From an alpha proteobacterium AAP38 (lineage in GTDB: Bacteria; Pseudomonadota; Alphaproteobacteria; Azospirillales; Azospirillaceae): DNA of 64,000 nucleotides. Each line of letters starts with the position of its first letter. The first letter of the stretch is position 1. The position numbers were made by a program, and so were the translations under genes. This document shows, in pieces, positions 28,794-36,897 of the stretch. The notes beneath the pieces were generated by a model that saw only the letters and a list, made by a program, of their open reading frames with translations, did not search any database and had not been told where the DNA came from. The DNA lies in contig LJHR01000003.1 of assembly GCA_001296005.1 (NCBI GenBank), forward strand, positions 186,001 through 250,000. Direction: 5' to 3'.

Positions 28794-28878
28794 TGGTGCC
28801 CAGAAGAAGACTCGAACTTCCACACCTTGCGGTACAGGTACCTGAAACCTGCGCGTCTACCAATTCCGCCATCTGGGC
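28794..28878 (-). tRNA. tRNA-Leu, anticodon CAG (unit 1)
   Basis: Reads CUG, the commonest leucine codon in this GC-rich window. 85 nt including the encoded CCA. Acceptor GCCCAGA pairs with TCTGGGC, the D-arm contains GGCGGAATTGGTAGAC, the anticodon stem CAGGT/ACCTG encloses loop TTCAGGT, and the long variable arm ACC-GCAA-GGT is typical of leucine tRNAs. The T-loop is TTCGAGT. It is identical to unit 2, 275 bases away. Confidence 0.95.
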
Positions 28879-28932
28879 GTATCCGAACCGCGCTTTCCGT
28901 TGTTGCCAATGGGCGGCGCGTCGTGGAGCGGC

Positions 28933-28961
28933 TGTATAAAGGGGGGCTTTACGGGCGTCAA
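28933..28961 (-). promoter_or_regulatory. Sigma-70 promoter of tRNA-Leu unit 1
   Basis: On the minus strand, TTGACG (28956-28961) and TATACA (28933-28938) are separated by exactly 17 bases, a near-consensus housekeeping promoter about 55 bases upstream of the tRNA. The same two hexamers and spacing recur before unit 2, although the spacer sequences differ, which supports function. Confidence 0.85.
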
Positions 28962-29014
28962 CAGGTTTGTTGATTTTTTTCGACGCTATTTCTGACGCGC
29001 TGCGATCGGCCCAG

Positions 29015-29052
29015 AAACGCTTAAGGCCGCCGGGATTAACCGGCGGCCTTAA
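29015..29052 (-). terminator. Terminator of the second tRNA-Leu unit
   Basis: Stem TTAAGGCCGCCGG / CCGGCGGCCTTAA, 13 bp, immediately downstream of the tRNA on the minus strand, followed by GCGTTTCTGG. It is a close copy of the unit 1 terminator with a different loop and a weaker T-run, so some read-through towards unit 1 is possible. Confidence 0.82.
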
Positions 29053-29068
29053 ATGCGTTACATCGGAA

Positions 29069-29153
29069 TGGTGCCCAGAAGAAGACTCGAACTTCCACAC
29101 CTTGCGGTACAGGTACCTGAAACCTGCGCGTCTACCAATTCCGCCATCTGGGC
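29069..29153 (-). tRNA. tRNA-Leu, anticodon CAG (unit 2)
   Basis: Same 85-nt sequence as unit 1, with acceptor, D-arm, CAG anticodon loop, long variable arm and encoded CCA all intact. The 5' flank (CGAACCGCGCTTTCC region) is also repeated, showing that the whole promoter-tRNA-terminator block was duplicated in tandem with a period of 275 bases. Confidence 0.95.
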
Positions 29154-29208
29154 GTTCTCCGAACCGCGCTTTCCATCGTTGCCGGTGGGCGGCGCGTCGT
29201 GGAGCGGG

Positions 29209-29237
29209 TGTATAATGACCGCCGCCGGTGCCGTCAA
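29209..29237 (-). promoter_or_regulatory. Sigma-70 promoter of tRNA-Leu unit 2
   Basis: On the minus strand, TTGACG (29232-29237) and TATACA (29209-29214) with 17-base spacing, the same boxes as unit 1. It lies just upstream of the divergent epimerase gene. Confidence 0.85.
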
Positions 29238-29323
29238 CAGATGTTTTTCATGATCGCCCGACTTTTTATGCAGGGCCCCTGAACCATATCCAAATCATAC
29301 GCTTAAAGGTGGGGGAGGGGGCG

Positions 29324-30241
29324 ATGTCCGCATCCTTGGGTACGGTGGTGGTTTTCGGCGGCTCCGGTTTCATCGGGCGGCAGGTGGTGAAACGGCTGGC
29401 GCAGGCTGGCGCGCGGGTCATCGTGCCATCGCGTCATCCGGGCCTGCTGTCCTGGATGAAGGTGGCGGGCGATGTCGGGCAGGTGCTGCCCATCGCCACC
29501 GACACGCGTGATGATGCATCCGTGGCCGCCGCCGTGACGGGGGCCGATGCCGTCATCAACCTGATCGGTATCCTGGCCCCTTCGGGCGGGGACAGTTTCG
29601 ATGGTGTGCAGCATCAGGCGGCAAGCCGCATTGCGCGCGCCGCCGCTGCTGCCGGTGCCCGCCGCTTCGTGCAGATATCGGCCATCGGGGCCGATGCGGC
29701 CTCGCCATCGGCCTATGCGCGCAGCAAGGCGGCGGGGGAGGCGGCGGTACGGGCCGCCATGCCGGGGGCCGTGATCCTGCGCCCCTCCATCGTGTTCGGA
29801 CCGGGCGATGGCTTCTTCAACCGCTTCGGACAGATGGCCAAGGTCCTGCCCTTCCTGCCGCTGATCGGCGGTGGCCATACCCGATTCCAGCCCGTCTATG
29901 TCGGCGATGTCGCCGATGCGGTCATGGTCGCCCTGACCGATCCGGCCTGTGCGGGCAGGACCTATGAGCTGGGGGGGGCGCGTGCCTACAGCTTCAAGGA
30001 ACTGCTGGATTACATCCGGCGTCAGGCGGGCGTGCCCCATCGCGGCCTGCTGACCCTGCCTTTCCCCGTGGCCATGCTACAGGCCTTTTTCATGGAAATG
30101 CTGCCGGGCAAGCCGCTGACGCGCGATCAGGTGACGCTGCTGCGCCGGGACAATGTCGTCTCCGGCACCCTGCCGGGATTGACCGATCTGGGGATCACGC
30201 CCAAGGCCGTGGAACTGGTCGTGCCGACCTATCTGCGCTGA
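29324..30241 (+). CDS. NAD(P)-dependent epimerase/dehydratase-like protein of the complex I NDUFA9 type
   Basis: 305-residue short-chain-dehydrogenase fold. The N-terminal dinucleotide motif is VVVFGGSGFIGRQVVKRLAQ, the region INLIGILAPSGG follows, and QISAIGADAASPSAYARSKA carries a YxxxK pair. Alphaproteobacterial proteins of this type are homologous to the NDUFA9 accessory subunit of respiratory complex I, where they bind NADPH structurally. The ATG at 29324 follows a GGGGGAGGGG ribosome site; the longer frame from 29228 reaches into the tRNA promoter and is rejected. The exact role here is inferred from homology. Confidence 0.88.
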   Translation: MSASLGTVVVFGGSGFIGRQVVKRLAQAGARVIVPSRHPGLLSWMKVAGDVGQVLPIATDTRDDASVAAAVTGADAVINLIGILAPSGGDSFDGVQHQAASRIARAAAAAGARRFVQISAIGADAASPSAYARSKAAGEAAVRAAMPGAVILRPSIVFGPGDGFFNRFGQMAKVLPFLPLIGGGHTRFQPVYVGDVADAVMVALTDPACAGRTYELGGARAYSFKELLDYIRRQAGVPHRGLLTLPFPVAMLQAFFMEMLPGKPLTRDQVTLLRRDNVVSGTLPGLTDLGITPKAVELVVPTYLR

Positions 30242-30358
30242 CCGGGGGGCACGGGCTTGTGAAAATGCGTTGGCCGCAGACCGATTTCCATTGATCGGGG
30301 GGGAGAGGCACCCAATATAGAGCTTCAGTACTCAACAGCCCCTGTCGAGGATACATCG

Positions 30359-31078
30359 ATGGTAAACGGACCCTATAATCCGTATGCGGCGGGCAGTCGG
30401 ACCATGGACCAGGCGTCGTTCGACGCAGGTCTGCGTACCCATATGCTGCGCGTCTATAATTACATGTGCTTGGCGTTGGCAATCACCGGCGGCGTGGCTT
30501 TCCTGGGTTCGCAGAGCGAAGCCCTGGTTGCCATGATCTTCGGTACGCCTTTGAAGTGGGTGGTCATGCTGGCCCCGCTCGCCTTCATCTTCTTCGGCTT
30601 CCGGCCTGACCGGATGTCTGCGTCGGCCCTGCGGACCAGCCTGATCGCCTTCAGCGCCCTGATGGGCCTGTCGATGATGTCGATCTTCCTGGTCTATACG
30701 GGCGCCAGCATCGCCCGCGTATTCTTCATCACGTCGGCGATGTTCGCAGGCATCAGCCTGTATGGCTACACGACCAAGACCGACCTGTCGAAGATGGGCA
30801 GCTTCATGGTGATGGGCCTGATCGGCATCATCATCGCCGGTCTGGTGAACATTTTCCTGGCTTCCAGCGCCTTGCAGTTCGCCATCTCGGTGCTGGGCGT
30901 GGTCATCTTCACGGGCCTGACGGCCTGGGACACCCAGCGGATTAAGGAAAGCTATGCTTCCCACTGGGGTGAAGAGTCCAACAGCCGGCTGGCCGTCATG
31001 GGTGCCTTGAGCCTTTATCTGAACTTCATCAACCTGTTCCAGTTCCTGCTGTCCTTGATGGGTCAGCGCGACGAATAA
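30359..31078 (+). CDS. Bax inhibitor-1 / YccA family membrane protein
   Basis: 239 residues with about seven membrane segments, beginning with a polar tail (MDQASFDAGLRTHMLRVYNY) and including VMLAPLAFIFFGFRPDRM and IGIIIAGLVNIFLASSAL. The C-terminus has TAWDTQRIKESY, part of the BI-1 calcium/pH-sensing region. In bacteria members include YbhL, YccA (an FtsH modulator) and calcium-leak channels such as BsYetJ; which applies here is unknown. A well-placed GAGGATAC ribosome site precedes the ATG. Confidence 0.93.
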   Translation: MVNGPYNPYAAGSRTMDQASFDAGLRTHMLRVYNYMCLALAITGGVAFLGSQSEALVAMIFGTPLKWVVMLAPLAFIFFGFRPDRMSASALRTSLIAFSALMGLSMMSIFLVYTGASIARVFFITSAMFAGISLYGYTTKTDLSKMGSFMVMGLIGIIIAGLVNIFLASSALQFAISVLGVVIFTGLTAWDTQRIKESYASHWGEESNSRLAVMGALSLYLNFINLFQFLLSLMGQRDE

Positions 31079-31084
31079 GGTTTG

Positions 31085-32797
31085 ATGGGTTCCAGGACCC
31101 GGCCTTTTGGAACGCCCGGCGTGGAGATATCCGCGCCGGGCGTTTTCATTTCCGGCCCCGCTGTCTATGATCCCGTCCAGGCGGATGGGGAGCAGGTGGT
31201 GACCGGTGTCGAGAACAGTTTGACGGACCTTGCCGCCACGCTGGCGCATATTCTTGCCGGCGGAATGGAGGAGCCGATCTTCGACGCCGATGTCTGGGTG
31301 CGGATGGAAGAGCTTGCTGGCACCTGCGGAAAGCTGGTGGCCGCTGGCGCCGACCCGACCCCGTTTGCAGCAGCATTGGACCGGGTGCCCCGCCATAATG
31401 CGCGGGAAGAGACGCTGTACCACCTGCTCCGCGCCATGGCGCTTTGGGATGCCGATGCGGCCACCCGTGTGATCGAGATATTAACCGCCGATCTTGAGAG
31501 TGGCCAACCCCGGCACAGCCTGATCCAGGCGGATTACATCCTGCGCGCCATGATCTTTGGCGTCTGGACCAACCGTATCAAGCTGGCGGATCCCGGCGCC
31601 CATGACATGGCGATCCGCCGGCTCTGGCACGCCATGCTGAACCAGTACCGTGCCGCCATGCCGGCCCGCGATCCGGTTCCAGCGCATGCTCGTCAGCGGG
31701 ACCTGATCGTCATCACCACAGGACAATTCATCCGGGGTGCGCATCAGCCCAGCACAGACATGCTGGATTTCGTGACCAAGCTGGTGCTGCGCCTGGGCCG
31801 GCGGGTGGTGTTGGTCAATACCGCCGACGGCCCGGTGAAGTCCTATTTTCCCTATCTGGGCAATTTCGTCAGCAGCGTCGACCGTGAGCTGGCGGCCGGG
31901 ACAAAGCTGGTTATCGATGGTTTGCCGATTCCGTTCATCCATCTGCCGCTTGGATTTACCGATCCGCAGATGGCATCTGAGGCCCGCGACCAGATATTGG
32001 CGCTGAAGCCAGATCTGGTCCTGTCCTTCGGCACGCTCTGCCCCGTCTCCGACCTGTGCCGGGGCCTGCTGGATGTGGTTGCCATCCCCTATGGCAGCTA
32101 TCTGCCCTTTGCGGAGCCGACATGGCTGGCCCTGCCGCGCCCGCTGAACCCCGGAGAGACGCCGGCCCTGGCGGTGGGCGGGCTGACCCCTGACAGGGTG
32201 ATCCGCATCGAATATTCCTATGCCCCGCCGCCCGCCATGACGGTGCGGAACAAGGCGGCGCTGGGTCTGGGCGATGACACGATCCTGACCTTGATCATCG
32301 GCCTGCGCCTGGCGCGGGAGGTGACGCCGGACTTCGCCGCCGCCCTGGATGCGGCGGTACAGGCCGAACCACGCCTGTTCTTCCTGTTTGTGGGGCAGAT
32401 GGATAATTACGCCGACCTTGTGGCCCCGCATCCCGCCCTGGCGGCACGATCCCGGTCGCAGGGGCATGAAACCGACGTCATGGGCCTGATGGCGGCGGCC
32501 GACCTCTATATCAACCCGCCGCGTGGCGGTGGGGGCACGTCCGCCGCCTATGCCCTGTCGCGCGGTATCCCGGCCTACAGCCTGAACAGTGGGGATGTCG
32601 GCGTGGTGGTGGGACCGGCCTTCCACCTGTCCAGCTACGCCGATTTCGCACCCGCCACCACGCGATACACCGACGATCCCGACCTGCGTGGTCAGCTTCA
32701 GGAGAAGGCCAAGGCCCGGTTCGCGGAGATCTCATCGCGCGAACGCATGCTGCGACAGATCCTGGACGGGGTCAAAGCGATGCGGGCGAAAGGATAA
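31085..32797 (+). CDS. GT-B-like putative glycosyltransferase with N-terminal helical region
   Basis: About 570 residues. The first ~200 are helical and unrecognised. Residues ~205-370 resemble the N-domain of GT-B enzymes (RDLIVITTGQFIRGAHQPS, GRRVVLVNTAD). Residues ~395-570 resemble the nucleotide-sugar domain: DTILTLIIGLRLAREV, LFFLFVGQMDNYADL, GLMAAADLYINPPRGGGGTS and AYALSRGIPAYSL, a typical donor-loop arrangement. No signal peptide or membrane helix. Acceptor and sugar are unknown. The ATG at 31085 is preferred over the TTG at 31082; it begins 6 bases after the Bax-inhibitor gene, suggesting one transcript. Confidence 0.7.
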   Translation: MGSRTRPFGTPGVEISAPGVFISGPAVYDPVQADGEQVVTGVENSLTDLAATLAHILAGGMEEPIFDADVWVRMEELAGTCGKLVAAGADPTPFAAALDRVPRHNAREETLYHLLRAMALWDADAATRVIEILTADLESGQPRHSLIQADYILRAMIFGVWTNRIKLADPGAHDMAIRRLWHAMLNQYRAAMPARDPVPAHARQRDLIVITTGQFIRGAHQPSTDMLDFVTKLVLRLGRRVVLVNTADGPVKSYFPYLGNFVSSVDRELAAGTKLVIDGLPIPFIHLPLGFTDPQMASEARDQILALKPDLVLSFGTLCPVSDLCRGLLDVVAIPYGSYLPFAEPTWLALPRPLNPGETPALAVGGLTPDRVIRIEYSYAPPPAMTVRNKAALGLGDDTILTLIIGLRLAREVTPDFAAALDAAVQAEPRLFFLFVGQMDNYADLVAPHPALAARSRSQGHETDVMGLMAAADLYINPPRGGGGTSAAYALSRGIPAYSLNSGDVGVVVGPAFHLSSYADFAPATTRYTDDPDLRGQLQEKAKARFAEISSRERMLRQILDGVKAMRAKG

Positions 32798-33050
32798 GGG
32801 CCGTCTGATCGGGCCAGCAGCGGGCGTTTTCCGCCATGGCGTCGGCCCGGTCACCCGCCTCTTCCGGATTGCCGGGCACGAAGATGGCGCGCCCCCGGCT
32901 GCCGGTATTCAGTTCCAGTACCAGCCGGTGTCCTGCCGGCTGATCCATGTCCATGATCGTGAAACAGCCACCCTGGCCCGCCAGGGTGCGGCACGCCGCT
33001 GCCGTGGCCGGTGTCACGCCCAGCACGATGTAGGACAGTTCCACTGGCAT
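32772..33050 (-). CDS. Small hypothetical protein downstream of the metal ABC operon
   Basis: 92 residues from the ATG at 33050 (MPVELSYIVLGVTPATAAAC). No family recognised; no signal peptide; a few cysteines and a C-terminal ENARCWPDQTALILSPASL. The longer frame to 33212 runs through a structured repeat and the permease gene and is rejected; an ATG at 33065 is an alternative. Its 3' end overlaps the end of the convergent glycosyltransferase-like gene by 26 bases. It could be a last gene of the metal ABC operon or an independent gene; the coding call is moderate. Confidence 0.5.
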   Translation of the reverse strand: MPVELSYIVLGVTPATAAACRTLAGQGGCFTIMDMDQPAGHRLVLELNTGSRGRAIFVPGNPEEAGDRADAMAENARCWPDQTALILSPASL

Positions 33051-33075
33051 GAGGTCTCTTCTCATGACAGTGGAG

Positions 33076-33151
33076 GGCGGCGACTGCCGACCCGGCGCAC
33101 ATGCGCCGTGAGCCCAGCCGCCGGATGGCGGCGCCCGGCGCTTGAGGGAAC
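33076..33151. repeat. 76-nt structured repeat, copy A
   Basis: Starts GGCGGCGACTGCCG and ends CTTGAGGGAAC (plus strand). It contains three potential hairpins: CGGC-GACT-GCCG, GGCGCA-CA-TGCGCC and GCCGCC-GGAT-GGCGGC. Copy B (58498-58573) has exactly the same length, with the ends conserved and the middle stems changed on both sides so that pairing is kept. It lies between the metal ABC permease gene and a small hypothetical gene. It may be a REP-like element or a structured RNA; the active strand is unknown. Confidence 0.65.
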
Positions 33152-33159
33152 AGAATAAT

Positions 33160-34116
33160 TCACGCCGTCGCTCCCCAGAGCCCGCGCCGCATCCGGCGCG
33201 CGATGACGCCATAGCGTGGGGCCAGCAGAATGGAAAGCCCCAGGATCACCCCTGCCAGCACGGCGATAGACCCCGCCGCATTCACGGCCATGTCATAACC
33301 CAGAAGCGACGGCCCGAACGCACCCAGACCATAGCCGCCAATCCCCGTGATCCCCCCGATCAGCAGGGACAAGCCCACCTGCGGCCCCATCCGATCGGTG
33401 TAAAGCCGGGCCGTGGCGGCGGGACAGATCAGCATGGCGATGACCAGGATGGACCCCACCGCCTCAAATGCCGCGATGGCGGCCAGGGCGGACAGCACGA
33501 CAATCCCCTGCTGCACCAGCCCGCTTGTCAGGCCCAGCGTGTCGGCAAGGCCAGGATCAAAGCTGACCAGGGTGAATTCCTTGAAGAAGACCAGGATGAT
33601 GGCCAGACACAGCGCGAACACGGCCATCAATTGCAGCACCTGCCGGGGCAGGGTGGCCCAGATGGCGGGATCGGCCAGATCGGCCCAGCCGCCGGGCGTC
33701 AGCCACAAGATGGCCTCCAACTGGCCATACAGAACACAATCGGCATCCAGATCGACCTGCCGCGCCGGCCCCTGTTCGATCAGGACGACGCCCAGGGCGA
33801 ACAGGCCCGTGAAGACCACGCCCATGGCCGCCCCCGCCTCCACCCGGCCCAGACGGCGGACCAGTTCGATCATCCCGCCCGCCACCAGCGCGGCGGTCAG
33901 GGCGCCGGCCAACATGGGGAAGGTATCGCGGGTGCCGGCCACCATGAAACCAGCCACGATGCCGGGCAGCACGGCATGGCTGATCGCGTCACCCATCAGG
34001 CTTTGCCGCCGCAGGACCAGGAAATTGCCGACCAGGGCGCAAGACAGGCAGGCGAACAAAGCCGCCAGCAGGGCCGGCAGATCGACGGTCAGGAAGGTGG
34101 CGGTATCGAAACTCAT
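33160..34116 (-). CDS. Metal ABC transporter permease (second permease)
   Basis: 318 residues with about eight to nine membrane segments of the ABC-3 family that imports Zn, Mn or Fe. Marks are MGDAISHAVLPGIVAGFMVA near the N-terminus, corresponding to the DALSHAxLPG family motif, and LVSFDPGLADTLGLTSGLVQ mid-protein. The start overlaps the preceding permease stop by 4 bases. Two adjacent permeases are typical of SitABCD/MntABCD-type systems rather than ZnuABC. It is the last clear gene of the operon. Confidence 0.93.
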   Translation of the reverse strand: MSFDTATFLTVDLPALLAALFACLSCALVGNFLVLRRQSLMGDAISHAVLPGIVAGFMVAGTRDTFPMLAGALTAALVAGGMIELVRRLGRVEAGAAMGVVFTGLFALGVVLIEQGPARQVDLDADCVLYGQLEAILWLTPGGWADLADPAIWATLPRQVLQLMAVFALCLAIILVFFKEFTLVSFDPGLADTLGLTSGLVQQGIVVLSALAAIAAFEAVGSILVIAMLICPAATARLYTDRMGPQVGLSLLIGGITGIGGYGLGAFGPSLLGYDMAVNAAGSIAVLAGVILGLSILLAPRYGVIARRMRRGLWGATA

Positions 34117-35024
34117 CCCACCATCTCCCCCGCCAGCAAGGCGCGGCGCAAGCGTGCGCGGCGCAGGCTGCGACCCAGCAGCCCGCGCGATGGCGCGATG
34201 ATCAGGCTGATGAAGAACAGGCTGGTGGCGACCAGGACGATGACGGCACCCGCCGGCAGGTCCGCGAACCGCGCCGACAGCACGGCCCCAAACCCGCCCG
34301 ACACGGCCCCCACACAGCCCGCGATGATCAGCATGCGGGACAGATCATCGGTCCAGAATCGGGCCGTGGCGGCGGGCGTGATCAGCAGGGCGATGATCAG
34401 GACCAAGCCGACTGTCTGCAACCCGACCACGGTGACCAGCGTGACCAGCGCCATCAGCGCCAGATCGATGCGCCCCGTGGGCCAGCCGGCGGCCCGCGCA
34501 AAGCCTTCGTCAAAGGCCAGCAGGCGGAATTCCTTGAAAAACAGCCAGACCATGGACGCGGCCAGCAAGGCCAGGGCACCCAGGCCAAACGCCTCCCCCG
34601 TCCGCATGGCCGCCGTCTGCCCGAAGATGAAGCCCTTCAACCCGGCGGCATTGGCGGCGGGCAGTTCCTGCACCACCGACAACAGCACGACACCGGCCCC
34701 GAAGAACACCGACAGAACGGCGCCGATGGCCGCATCCTCGGTCAGTCGGGTCCAGCGCTTGATGGCCTGGATAGTGGCAACGGCGATGGCCCCGCTGATG
34801 GCCGCACCAGTCAGCAGCAGGGGCAGGGACCGCCCCTCCACCCCCAGCGCCATGCCGGTCAGGAAGGCGGCCACGATGCCGGGCAAGGTCGCATGGCTCA
34901 ACGCATCGCTGACCAGGGCGCGGCGGCGCAGCACCATGAAACAGCCCACCATGCCCGCCGCCATGCCCAGTGCCGTGGCACCCAGCAGCACGACCAGCGT
35001 GTTATGCCCCACCATCTCCATCAA
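34113..35024 (-). CDS. Metal ABC transporter permease (first permease)
   Basis: 303 residues, ABC-3 family, paralogous to the next permease: [20 protein letters not shown] near the N-terminus and [20 protein letters not shown] in the coupling region, with about eight membrane segments. The start overlaps the ATPase stop (ATGA) and its stop overlaps the second permease, so subunits are made in coupled fashion. Probably heterodimerises with that permease to form the channel. Metal choice between Mn, Zn and Fe is not decided by this sequence. Confidence 0.93.
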   Translation of the reverse strand: MMEMVGHNTLVVLLGATALGMAAGMVGCFMVLRRRALVSDALSHATLPGIVAAFLTGMALGVEGRSLPLLLTGAAISGAIAVATIQAIKRWTRLTEDAAIGAVLSVFFGAGVVLLSVVQELPAANAAGLKGFIFGQTAAMRTGEAFGLGALALLAASMVWLFFKEFRLLAFDEGFARAAGWPTGRIDLALMALVTLVTVVGLQTVGLVLIIALLITPAATARFWTDDLSRMLIIAGCVGAVSGGFGAVLSARFADLPAGAVIVLVATSLFFISLIIAPSRGLLGRSLRRARLRRALLAGEMVG

Positions 35025-35806
35025 CGCGGACCCAGCAGCAGCCCGCTGGCCCGCTGGCCATAGGCCCGGCGAAGGTTCTCTTCGGTCAGCGCCTCACGCA
35101 CCGGCCCGGCAGCGACCACACCGCCATTCAGCATCAGCACATGGTCAAAGGTTTCGGCCACCGTCTGCAAATCATGATGCACGCAGATGACGGTGCGCCC
35201 CTCCGCATCCAGTTCGCGCAGGACCGCCAGGATGGTCTGTTCCGTGGCGGCATCCACGCCGGCCAGCGGTTCATCCATGAAATAAAGCCGCGCCTCCTGC
35301 GCGAGCGCGCGGGCCAGGAACACGCGCTGCTGCTGCCCGCCCGACAATTGCCCGATCTGGCGATGGGCAAAATCCGCCATGCCGACCCGGTCCAGCGCCT
35401 GCATGGCGGCGGCCTTGTGCCGGCCCGTGATGCGCCGGCCCCAGCCGATCAGGCCGTAACGGCCCATGGTGACCACGTCCAGCGCGCTGACGGGGAAGTC
35501 CCAATCCACGCTCTCCCGCTGCGGCACATAGCCGATCAGGGCGCGCTGCCGCTTCAGCGGGCGGCCATAGACCTCGATGGTGCCGGTCAGGGCCGGGACC
35601 AGGCCCAGAACCGCCTTCAGGAAGGTGGATTTGCCGGCCCCGTTCGGGCCGACCACGGCGACCAGACCCTGGGCCGGGGCCGTCCAGGTGACATCGCGCA
35701 GCACAAGGCGCTGATGGTAAGCCACCGACAGGCCCGACACGGCCAGGGCGCCGACGCCGGCATCGGCGCTGGGGATGAAATTATCGCTCAACAGCCGTTG
35801 CAGCAT
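35021..35806 (-). CDS. Metal ABC transporter ATP-binding protein
   Basis: 261 residues: Walker [20 protein letters not shown]-loop [14 protein letters not shown] (the VDWDFP feature is common in Mn/Zn importer ATPases), signature [17 protein letters not shown], Walker [13 protein letters not shown] and the H-loop CVHHDLQTV. It drives the two downstream permeases. It begins 12 bases after the binding-protein stop and overlaps the first permease by 4 bases. Confidence 0.95.
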   Translation of the reverse strand: MLQRLLSDNFIPSADAGVGALAVSGLSVAYHQRLVLRDVTWTAPAQGLVAVVGPNGAGKSTFLKAVLGLVPALTGTIEVYGRPLKRQRALIGYVPQRESVDWDFPVSALDVVTMGRYGLIGWGRRITGRHKAAAMQALDRVGMADFAHRQIGQLSGGQQQRVFLARALAQEARLYFMDEPLAGVDAATEQTILAVLRELDAEGRTVICVHHDLQTVAETFDHVLMLNGGVVAAGPVREALTEENLRRAYGQRASGLLLGPR

Positions 35807-35818
35807 CGGACCATCCCC

Positions 35819-36841
35819 TTACCGTGCCGCCAGCCGGCCCTGGAACCCGCGCGCCGGCACGGAGCCGCCCAGGGCCTGGGCGATGGTGGTGACATTGTGG
35901 TCGATCATGCCGACATAGGTCCCTTCATAGGTGCCGGGCGCCCCCATGGCGTCGGAATAAAGCGAGCCGCCGATGGACACCTTGTGCCCCTTGGCCCCCG
36001 CTCCTTGAATCAACGCCTGGATATTGCGATCGGACACCGAGGTCTCAATGAAAACAGCCGGAATTTTACGGTCGACCAGCAGGGACACCATGCTTTCGAT
36101 CCGCTGCAACCCGGCTTCGGACTCCGTACTGATCCCCTGAATGCCCACCACCGACAATCCATAGGCCCGGCCCAGGTAGGAGAAGGCGTCATGGGCGGTG
36201 ACCAGCACGCGCCGCTGTTCCGGCACCGATGCCAAGACCTTGCCGGCATAGGCGGTCAGCGCCTCATACTCCGCCGCCGCCTTTGCCGCATTGGCGGCAT
36301 ACAGCGCTTCATTGGCGGGATAGAGCGTGGATAGCCTGTCCCGCACGCCCAGCAGGGCCAGCCGCCACAGGGTTGGGTCCATCCAGACATGGGGGTCGGG
36401 ATGGCCGTCTGCCCCATCGGGATGGATCAGCCGATCCTTGGGCAGGACGGAGGCCGCCGCATGCACCGGTCTGCTGGCCGACAGCTTGTCCAGCATCTCG
36501 GCCATCTTGCCTTCCAGGAACAGGCCGGAATGGAAGACGGCGTCGGCTTTCATCAATGCGACCGTGTCCGACCGCGTCAGCTTATAGGAATGGGGGTCGA
36601 TCCCTTCGCCCATCAGGCTGCTGATGCTGGCCGTATCACCGGCCACGGCACGCAGCAATTCCGCCACCTGTCCCGTCGTCGCCTGCAAGATCGGCTTTTC
36701 CGCCGCCCGCGCCGGCAGGCCAGCCGACAGCATCCCGGCACCGGCCAGGGCCAGGACAGTACGGCGGCAAAGGGCGGCGTTAGGCGCGGTCACGGAATCG
36801 GGCTTTCTGGAATCATTCCAAGTTTCGTATCGAACCAACAT
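35819..36841 (-). CDS. Metal ABC transporter substrate-binding protein (ZnuA/TroA/MntA fold)
   Basis: About 340 residues of the cluster A-I metal-binding proteins. A twin-arginine-like signal (CRRTVLALAGAGMLSAGLPARA) precedes the mature domain. Likely ligands are His in EGIDPHSYKLT, His in DPHVWMDPTLW, Glu in FIETSVSDRN and Asp in VGMIDHNVTT, a His/His/Glu/Asp set more typical of Mn than Zn, and the His-rich loop of ZnuA is absent. The start could be ATG 36841, ATG 36871 or GTG 36793. Two short palindromes (36808-36820 and 36824-36834) would lie upstream if the GTG is right. Confidence 0.9.
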   Translation of the reverse strand: MLVRYETWNDSRKPDSVTAPNAALCRRTVLALAGAGMLSAGLPARAAEKPILQATTGQVAELLRAVAGDTASISSLMGEGIDPHSYKLTRSDTVALMKADAVFHSGLFLEGKMAEMLDKLSASRPVHAAASVLPKDRLIHPDGADGHPDPHVWMDPTLWRLALLGVRDRLSTLYPANEALYAANAAKAAAEYEALTAYAGKVLASVPEQRRVLVTAHDAFSYLGRAYGLSVVGIQGISTESEAGLQRIESMVSLLVDRKIPAVFIETSVSDRNIQALIQGAGAKGHKVSIGGSLYSDAMGAPGTYEGTYVGMIDHNVTTIAQALGGSVPARGFQGRLAAR

Positions 36842-36897
36842 ATAGGCCCTGTGACAAAGCCGGCAAGGCAAAGTCCTGTGATCGTTCTATCGCAACA

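Noticed and set aside
28465-29253. Short plus-strand frames across the tRNA region
   Set aside because: They run antisense through tRNA genes and terminators and repeat because the tRNA unit is duplicated; not coding.
33142-35190. A 682-codon plus-strand frame
   Set aside because: Low-complexity Gln/Arg/His-rich shadow of the two metal permease genes, which show clear ABC-3 motifs on the minus strand.
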